Under the pieces are notes generated by a model, which saw only the letters and a program-made list of their open reading frames with translations, did no database searches and was not told where the DNA came from. From Pseudomonadota bacterium (GTDB lineage: Bacteria > Pseudomonadota > Gammaproteobacteria > DASZBR01), in the NCBI GenBank assembly GCA_021777765.1, contig JAJYDF010000004.1, positions 84,330 to 148,329 on the forward strand: a stretch of DNA of 64,000 bases, written 5' to 3'. Positions 57,374-64,000 of this stretch are shown here, piece by piece. Position numbers and translations under genes: made by a program. Position 1 is the first letter of the stretch, and each line of letters starts with the position of its first letter.

Positions 57374-60300
57374 ATGTTTTCTAATAATGAATCTCAATTA
57401 CAGTTAGCTATAGAAAAATCAGATAAATTTTATTATGACCCTATCAAGCTTTCCTTAGAGTTAGACTATGCGAACTATCCTGGCACGCTTAAAATTAATC
57501 GTATTTTAAAAAGCAAGCCATTCCACATACCGGGTACTGAAGTCAAAAAAGAGAAAGTCACCGTTGTGGTAAGTGATTTTTCTCTGAGCAAAGAACCCAA
57601 TAAATATTTTTTAGAAGCCGTCGAATCACTGGTTAAAACTCTTATCAATATCAAATTTGATGTAAGAATCTGGAATGGTCATGAAACCAGTAAATTGACT
57701 GAACAAGATATAGCAAAGCAATTGAGCCACGTTAAAGCGACTAGCGATACAGAAATCAATAAGACTCTAGCGCAACAACAAATCCCCCCAGAAGCCATAT
57801 TACATTTGGATTATTTTTCACTGAGAAAGATTTTAAATGAATTTAAGTTGTATAGTGCAAAATTTTCAACGCAAAACGATGTTTTAGATATTGCCGATCT
57901 CAATATTTATGAAGAAATACCTCAAGAAATAGATTTATGGCTAGAAAACAAAAAAATGTCTCTCGCGCTTAAATGTGCTGTAGAGTCCAAATCTCAGCCT
58001 AGAAATCACCTGTATGAGAAAGTTGATCAAAAAGTCATCGATCGTCTGATTACATTTGTGAATAAATTTTCAAACAAAATTATTGGATTGATATTGATAG
58101 ATGTCTCTGATATTTCATTGTTGGAATTAATACATAAAACGCCTCATTTAGAAGAGCTTGAATGGAAAGAGCTACGTGATAAATACGATGCGGGTGATAG
58201 GCTATGTAATTTTAAATTAATCAAAAAAGAAGATTGGGAAAAATATACTGACGAAAACAATATCACTATTAACCTACCAAAACTAAAAAGATTAGCTGTA
58301 GATTCATACTCGAATATGCCAGGTTTTATCGTTACACAAATTCTAGAACAAGGTGATTACTTACAAGAAATTGATCTGTCAGGTTGTATCGGTTTAGATG
58401 TTACGAAAACCCCTTGCAAGAAAAATAATTGCTTAGAAAAAATTAACATATCTCACTGCGCATTGAGTATAAATATTTTTGTATTTTTAATGAAAAACGC
58501 ACATTCATTGCAATCGCTTATTATAAGTAATCTTGCATTTTGTAGCGATATCCCATTGGATTTTAATAATTTATCATACCCGAAGTTAGTTGAAATAGAA
58601 TTGCGTAGTGTCCAGCATTTGCCACGATTTATGCAAGATATAATGCTCTCCGCCAATAATCTAAGTCGATTAGCCCTCTATCACTGTGTTGATCTTGATG
58701 GTTTTAATACCACTGAAATAGAGACAAAGAATGCGTTTAAGCAATTAAGAAAATTCCAAGTTATTGAACTAACTCAAAATAAATCTTTATCCTTTTTTAA
58801 TACGATAACAAAGATATTACTTGTTTCCGAACAACTACAAGAATTAGTTTTAATAAATATACCCCAAGCTGTGGAGCTTTTATTACCTGATGCAATATCC
58901 GATCAAACGAAATTACCACAGCTTCAAGTGTTAAAGGTGTTTAATGGGAAAATACCTAGCGATACTGACTATTTTTCTCGAGATAAGCTCAGAAGTATAG
59001 AAATACCACTTGGCACCTATCTTAAACTCATTTCTTGCGCACCTCAGCAAACACAAATTGATCTTCGTCATGTTAATAATTTAAATCAACCATGCCATCT
59101 CAATTCTTTAAATCAGTTACCTCAAATCAAACTTAATGCCATTACAGAAATTGATGTCAATAAATCCACCATCACTGGTCAATATCTGAGTAAATTACTC
59201 TGTCTGGCTAATAAAATAACAAAAATTAATTTCGCTGATTGTAGTGAAATTGCAGACTTTACACCTGAACAGATTCCGGATGATATAGTATTTGAAAATC
59301 TTCAAAGCATAATAGGAAACAACAGTAATATACGTGGTGATACATTGACTAAGATAATTGCCAAAAGCGCTAAACTCAAAAAGGTTGAAGTTCAATGTTG
59401 TCCATTACTCAACACATTCAATTTGAGCAAAAACATTGAAGAACTTCACTTACAACGAGAGTTTTCTTTATCTGCCACTAATTCTAATTTATCCATTAAT
59501 GAATATTTATGGTTATTATCCTCTCGTTTAAAAGGTGATGTCTTAAATTTAGGCATGGTAGATCTGTGGAGTGATTATGAGAGTAAGGATTTAAATAAAC
59601 TTTCATTAGAACATATCAATAAATTATGGCTAACTAATCATCCGCGAGTAGGTACATTAATTGCAATGCTGTTAGCTAAACTGCCCAATTTGCAGGAAAT
59701 AGAGAGATGTCCTGGCTATGCGTCTGATAACAAAAAATCACTAAATGGTCCTACAATCACTGAGCAAGATCTTCCGCAAGAATTAAAATTGAGCAAACTT
59801 AAATATTTATCGTTTGAAACCATAGATATCACGGGTAGAGCAATATTACGTTTTATTAAATCATCTGATCAAATTAATCTCATTAATATAAGTGCCTGCA
59901 AACACTGTGCTGATCTTTCAGCTGAATTATTAACAGATGAGATCATGCTAAATCTGAAAAATTTAAGCACCTTTAATTACAGCAATGCCAATATCCCAGT
60001 CGCAACAGTTTTAAAATTAGGAACGACAGCGAGTTCTAATACTTATTTTTACTCCTCTTCAATGGATAGTACAATTAGTAAATCGAATATAATGTTAAAA
60101 TGGAATTGGCCGTATAAAGATTATAATCTACCTTACACTATTCCAGATAATGTAAGATTTGATAATGTCAAAAAAATTGAGATTGATTATTGCACAGATG
60201 GTGGTATTCCATTTTTAGCGCAACTCATTAATGCTTGTGCCAATGTTGAGACGATTGTATTGCAGAATACCAGATACAACGATATTACAAGCACCATAAA

Positions 60301-63300
60301 AATCAGACCACATACCTCTTTACAAGATTTAATAATCACTGGATCTACAATTTCACAACACTTGCTAGAAGATTTAATAGCAGCTGCACCTCTTTTAAAA
60401 AAGCTGCAATTAAACGGTAACAGTTATTCTTCCATGGCAGTTAAGGAAGATAAATTTCCCGAACATATTTCTTTTAATGCTTTGGAATCTATCACATGTG
60501 AAGGCAAGCCATGCATATCATATACTTTTTTATATGGACTTATTGTTAACTCTCTTAACCTTAAAAATATTAAAATATCCAATGCCGATTTCAGTAAAGT
60601 CGATATGTCAATGATGAGCACCAATCAATCAATCAGGGATAGAGTTGAAACAATCGAACTTGATAATTCCCAATTACCTCATTCATTTTATATTCAACTC
60701 ATACAATATGCAGGCACATTAAAAAATATTCAAATTAACAAGTGTAAACTAATAGTTAAATCGAATGATCCTCCTATAGCAAAATATATTGCTACTCAAT
60801 TTCTTTATTTAACAGAAATAAATATTACAGATTCAGACTTTGATCCCATCATAATTAATCAAATCATTTTACAGTCCAAATCATTACAAAAACTTACTTT
60901 ACATTACGAAAAAGTTGGTGCAAGAGATATTTTTGCAGGTATTTCAGCTTCTTCATCTTTTTTAACGATTTCCGAAATATCACTTAAAAATTTATCATTA
61001 TCACCTGATTTTCTCAAATTTATTCATAACGCGTTTCCTAATCTTAAGATTTTGAAATTAGATAATTGTATTGGCCTTGAGTTTGTAAAAGAAAAGCCAG
61101 CGGGATCTAAAGGGTTATCGCAATTGACTACATTGGTAATTAGGGAGTGCAATGATATCGATGAAGCCGCTATTAAACACCTTCTGCTAGGCGCGCAGCA
61201 ATTAACGGAAGTGATTATCTCAAAATGCAATAATTTTAATAAATGTGATTTTAATCAGCCAGACCTAGTCCGATTATCTTATAAAATTAAAAAATTTTCT
61301 ATTTACAATAATGAGTCACATCCTTTTATATATATAGGAATAAATACAACACATTGGCTGTTTAAAAATCATGAAAATTTAACTGCTTTAGCACTTGAGG
61401 CGTGTAGAATCTCGGAGAATATCAAGCAAAGCGATATTAAATCTCTTGCAAAATTAACATCGCTTGATTTATCAAGAACCATTATTCACCATGATTTATT
61501 CTTATCGTTATTAATAAAAACACCTATATTGCACTCGCTGAATTGCAATAATATCGAATTAATACATATTCCCAAGAAATGTAATTACTTTGTGTTACCT
61601 GCTATCATAAACTTACAATGTTGTTATTTGCATGAGTCCAATTTACCACTCGCACTGGTCCTTTTCCTATATAAATCAGCCTCTCTACGCACACTCACTT
61701 TTTCGGGCGCAGAAGTATCAACAAATAACAATCACTATTTAATACCAGATATAAAATTACCGCATGTAACCCATATTAAATTTGACAATTCGGGCGTTAC
61801 GATTGAAACATGGCTCATGATTTTGTCTATGGCTTCAAATGTCACAGAATTGGAGTGGTACAAATCGTCAATGAATTCTGCTTTAGATTTTGCATCTTTA
61901 TCTAAATGGTTTGAAAAAATTAATCTTGCCCAATTAAAAACTTTCTCAATTCAGCAAGGTGGCATTAACAACCGATTTCCGGGTGATCTCGTTATTAGAC
62001 TCTTATTAGCGGCCAGAAATGTTAAAACAATACAGCTATCATCTGTAGACTTTTCTCGTTTATCTTTATGCCCTCCCATGTTCGAATTTGAAAACTTAGA
62101 CAAATTTTCTCTTACGCATCCAACGGAATGCTATTTTCCGGGTAGATTATTACTTGCAATAACAGCAAGATCATTTAAATTGCAATCCATTGAATTTACC
62201 AATATAGATATTAACTTTGATGAATTATCAAATGGTCAGATCAGTTTATTTTATAACGCGCAATTATCTCAATTAGCGACATTTCAATATGTTTTTGAAA
62301 AAAATAATGAACCTAGGCAATTCCCCGGAAAATTATTTATAATTTTATTAAAAGTAGCAAGTAATATTGCTGCATTCGCCTTCAAAAATGTAGAAATCAC
62401 TAATCTCACTGACGCAGATATTCCAGATGACCTTAAATTAGATAATCTTAAAAAAATATCCCTGATTAATACTGGTTTATCTAAAGCTGTTTTAGAGAAA
62501 CTAAAACGGTGTGCTTCATCACAAGTTACTTTAATTACTAAAGAACCTTCACGATCATTTTGGTCTTATCACGATAGCTACGATAATAAAGCAGACCAAG
62601 AATTGGACACCAAATATGTCGTTTCCTCATCTCATCATAATTACGGAAATTCAGCCTATTCAACTGGCTATGGTTATGGAAACTCAAATGGGGGTAATTA
62701 TAAAAGTCATAATAGAAGCTCGGGTTATTCAGACGAAGCTAATAACAGCAGTTTACCCAATAGACCACATAGAGGTAATTCATCTGCAAAACAAAATAGC
62801 GCAGACAACAGTACGCCCTCTTTGATGGGTTTTCTAGGAAATTTAGGGAGTAAATTAGTAGGAAGCAACAATATTAATGATGATAATGCAAAAATTAAAC
62901 ATCAACCAATTTCAGCTGATTCACATCAAAAACAAGCGAAACATACGCACTCTAATCAAAATCAAAACGCTGATAAAAATTCTACTCAGGCTGGATCACG
63001 CTCACATGCACCGTCAAACAATAAACAGACTACTCAGCATTTATTATCACAATCATCTGTAGAACAAAAAGATCAATTAGTTTATAAGATTCCTCAAGAT
63101 GGTGATAAATCAACTACGGAAACAAAACTTTCTGCGAAAGAATTATTCTACCCCCCCATTTATCACCCCGCACAATACCGTTTTGAAGTTGTTACGAATG
63201 TTGATACGAGTGGCGCCGAGATCAAAATTATTCATAATCAAATCTATGATGGCGATCTCCTTCAAGTTAAAGAAATTGCTTTCTCTGCCGAACCGTTACG

Positions 63301-64000
63301 TAATCAATATAAAGAACGTTTTTGGCAACCTGGCCAGTCGACACAAGATTATTTACTCTATGATCCTGTTAATGAGGATATCGTTATCACCACACAATGG
63401 ACGAGATTACCCTCAAAATTTTCTGGTGAAACATTAATTGCATTTTACACAGATTATAAAGATCTTAATTATAAACCTAAAAATCCCGATGATCCCCGTG
63501 ATCACTCTCCTGTTGAAATTAAATATTTTACAACAGAGAATTTTTATGCCATTCGTGCAAAAAAATTCAAAGAAGGCAAGCTCACCCCATCAAAAATAAA
63601 TTTTATTATTGAAATTGGTTCAGTCATCAAAAAAATCCAAAAAGTAGACTATCCCAATGAGATAAAAGCACTTATTAAACATTGTAAAGATTTTCATCCG
63701 GGTGATTTGAAATTACCGGATCGCGCAACAGGAGAACAAATTCTGACTGCACGTGATGAACAACAAATCGGTGATTGTATAAATCGTTCAATAGTAATGC
63801 ATCGCAAAACGCGGAAATTATTTACGCAATCACAACCATTTAAAGATTATCGCTCTAGAATTTCGATAAATAATATCCATGCTTATATCGAACTTAAAAT
63901 TATGGACTTTTGGTATCCTGTCGAATTAGGTGGATATGACGCTCCCTTAGAATTGACAAAAATAGATACTAAAGGTTTCGATACACCTAAACAACTAGAT
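57374..64000 (+). CDS. Giant leucine-rich-repeat protein with C-terminal transglutaminase-like domain, open at window end
   Basis: At least 2209 codons with no stop from ATG 57374 (AGAGG 5 bases upstream) to the last base. After a unique N-terminal region of about 290 residues come many irregular LRRs up to about 1720 (LQEIDLSGCIGL, LKKLQLNGNSYSSMAV, LTSLDLSRTIIH). A Ser/Asn/His/Gln-rich linker (about 1730-1905, GYGYGNSNGGNYKSHNRSS) follows. The C-terminal part resembles a transglutaminase/papain-like core: Cys2135 in QQIGDCINRSIVMH, His2169 in NNIHAYIELKI 34 residues later, and an acidic residue at WYPVELGGYD (Glu2184 where Asp is usual). The C-terminus is missing. LRR scaffolds joined to a Cys enzyme are an effector-like layout; secretion is inferred. 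Confidence 0.75.
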   Translation, partial: MFSNNESQLQLAIEKSDKFYYDPIKLSLELDYANYPGTLKINRILKSKPFHIPGTEVKKEKVTVVVSDFSLSKEPNKYFLEAVESLVKTLINIKFDVRIWNGHETSKLTEQDIAKQLSHVKATSDTEINKTLAQQQIPPEAILHLDYFSLRKILNEFKLYSAKFSTQNDVLDIADLNIYEEIPQEIDLWLENKKMSLALKCAVESKSQPRNHLYEKVDQKVIDRLITFVNKFSNKIIGLILIDVSDISLLELIHKTPHLEELEWKELRDKYDAGDRLCNFKLIKKEDWEKYTDENNITINLPKLKRLAVDSYSNMPGFIVTQILEQGDYLQEIDLSGCIGLDVTKTPCKKNNCLEKINISHCALSINIFVFLMKNAHSLQSLIISNLAFCSDIPLDFNNLSYPKLVEIELRSVQHLPRFMQDIMLSANNLSRLALYHCVDLDGFNTTEIETKNAFKQLRKFQVIELTQNKSLSFFNTITKILLVSEQLQELVLINIPQAVELLLPDAISDQTKLPQLQVLKVFNGKIPSDTDYFSRDKLRSIEIPLGTYLKLISCAPQQTQIDLRHVNNLNQPCHLNSLNQLPQIKLNAITEIDVNKSTITGQYLSKLLCLANKITKINFADCSEIADFTPEQIPDDIVFENLQSIIGNNSNIRGDTLTKIIAKSAKLKKVEVQCCPLLNTFNLSKNIEELHLQREFSLSATNSNLSINEYLWLLSSRLKGDVLNLGMVDLWSDYESKDLNKLSLEHINKLWLTNHPRVGTLIAMLLAKLPNLQEIERCPGYASDNKKSLNGPTITEQDLPQELKLSKLKYLSFETIDITGRAILRFIKSSDQINLINISACKHCADLSAELLTDEIMLNLKNLSTFNYSNANIPVATVLKLGTTASSNTYFYSSSMDSTISKSNIMLKWNWPYKDYNLPYTIPDNVRFDNVKKIEIDYCTDGGIPFLAQLINACANVETIVLQNTRYNDITSTIKIRPHTSLQDLIITGSTISQHLLEDLIAAAPLLKKLQLNGNSYSSMAVKEDKFPEHISFNALESITCEGKPCISYTFLYGLIVNSLNLKNIKISNADFSKVDMSMMSTNQSIRDRVETIELDNSQLPHSFYIQLIQYAGTLKNIQINKCKLIVKSNDPPIAKYIATQFLYLTEINITDSDFDPIIINQIILQSKSLQKLTLHYEKVGARDIFAGISASSSFLTISEISLKNLSLSPDFLKFIHNAFPNLKILKLDNCIGLEFVKEKPAGSKGLSQLTTLVIRECNDIDEAAIKHLLLGAQQLTEVIISKCNNFNKCDFNQPDLVRLSYKIKKFSIYNNESHPFIYIGINTTHWLFKNHENLTALALEACRISENIKQSDIKSLAKLTSLDLSRTIIHHDLFLSLLIKTPILHSLNCNNIELIHIPKKCNYFVLPAIINLQCCYLHESNLPLALVLFLYKSASLRTLTFSGAEVSTNNNHYLIPDIKLPHVTHIKFDNSGVTIETWLMILSMASNVTELEWYKSSMNSALDFASLSKWFEKINLAQLKTFSIQQGGINNRFPGDLVIRLLLAARNVKTIQLSSVDFSRLSLCPPMFEFENLDKFSLTHPTECYFPGRLLLAITARSFKLQSIEFTNIDINFDELSNGQISLFYNAQLSQLATFQYVFEKNNEPRQFPGKLFIILLKVASNIAAFAFKNVEITNLTDADIPDDLKLDNLKKISLINTGLSKAVLEKLKRCASSQVTLITKEPSRSFWSYHDSYDNKADQELDTKYVVSSSHHNYGNSAYSTGYGYGNSNGGNYKSHNRSSGYSDEANNSSLPNRPHRGNSSAKQNSADNSTPSLMGFLGNLGSKLVGSNNINDDNAKIKHQPISADSHQKQAKHTHSNQNQNADKNSTQAGSRSHAPSNNKQTTQHLLSQSSVEQKDQLVYKIPQDGDKSTTETKLSAKELFYPPIYHPAQYRFEVVTNVDTSGAEIKIIHNQIYDGDLLQVKEIAFSAEPLRNQYKERFWQPGQSTQDYLLYDPVNEDIVITTQWTRLPSKFSGETLIAFYTDYKDLNYKPKNPDDPRDHSPVEIKYFTTENFYAIRAKKFKEGKLTPSKINFIIEIGSVIKKIQKVDYPNEIKALIKHCKDFHPGDLKLPDRATGEQILTARDEQQIGDCINRSIVMHRKTRKLFTQSQPFKDYRSRISINNIHAYIELKIMDFWYPVELGGYDAPLELTKIDTKGFDTPKQLD

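Noticed and set aside
62616..63437. Several short forward frames within the linker and C-terminal part of the LRR giant
   Set aside because: They overlap the single long frame that runs from 57374 to the window end, and they have biased, low-information composition.

Overview
This is an AT-rich window with gammaproteobacterial housekeeping genes and an unusually high load of eukaryote-like and effector-like genes: two U-box/ankyrin/HEAT giants, a dual-specificity phosphatase ending in a CaaX-type tail, a leucine-rich-repeat giant with a transglutaminase-like end, and several helical proteins of unknown family. Housekeeping order (mreB-mreC-mreD-yhdP-tldD, gatCAB, ybeZ-ybeY-ybeX-lnt, kbl-tdh) is typical of Gammaproteobacteria. 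With the effector-like genes it suggests an intracellular or amoeba-associated member of the Legionellales (Coxiella/Berkiella-like). That placement is inference from gene content; no rRNA or tRNA gene was seen in the window.

Layout. 1-550: a decayed reverse-strand fragment, then serS. 1.8-10.5 kb: two reverse-strand paralogues of about 1300 residues (U-box, ankyrin, HEAT) that share a promoter/leader block, with a small secreted protein between them. 10.8-15.5 kb: TPR-methyltransferase, EamA permease, BON-domain protein, two very small proteins and rdgB. 15.7-21 kb: a ClpV/TssH-like AAA+ protein with degraded catalytic motifs, then a frameshifted Pro/Ala-rich gene with basic, NLS-like patches. 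21.1-28.6 kb: tldD, yhdP and mreDCB on the reverse strand. 29-32.4 kb: gatCAB, followed by a short frameshifted gene carrying a dnaX-type slippery heptamer. 32.8-38.4 kb: prlF-yhaV toxin-antitoxin, the CaaX-tailed phosphatase, five tandem paralogous secreted proteins (one with a nonsense codon in its signal peptide), and gloA. 39-49.1 kb: a helical unknown protein, miaB, an EI24 membrane protein, pldA, a beta-propeller protein, then ybeZ-ybeY-ybeX-lnt. 49.3-56.9 kb: a broken ankyrin-like effector remnant, an AAA/DUF4143 ATPase, rlmH, a helical unknown, tdh-kbl and a small unknown. 57.4-64 kb: an open reading frame of at least 2209 codons that runs off the window.

Intergenic spaces are filled by several dispersed palindromic families: a MITE-like element of about 180-205 bp with gtagcctgggtg / cacccaggctac ends, a 40-bp gtagcccggac palindrome, a ccttctcccgc/gcgggagaagg hairpin that also occurs as a larger 135-bp inverted pair, a gtcattcccgc/gcgggaat element, and a 29-bp ggggtcaagtaccg inverted repeat. 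Several genes are interrupted by single-base frameshifts or stops (about 0.36, 19.1, 32.4, 35.1 and 49.7 kb), which fits a reducing, host-adapted genome, although sequencing error at homopolymers cannot be excluded for some of them.

How the genes may work together: if the effector-like genes are secreted, the window encodes ubiquitin ligation (U-box), a host-membrane-targeted phosphatase (CaaX), a transglutaminase-like LRR protein and a tandem family of exported proteins. The core genes serve cell shape, outer-membrane lipid handling (YhdP, PldA, Lnt), translation (SerS, GatCAB, MiaB, YbeY, RlmH) and threonine catabolism.
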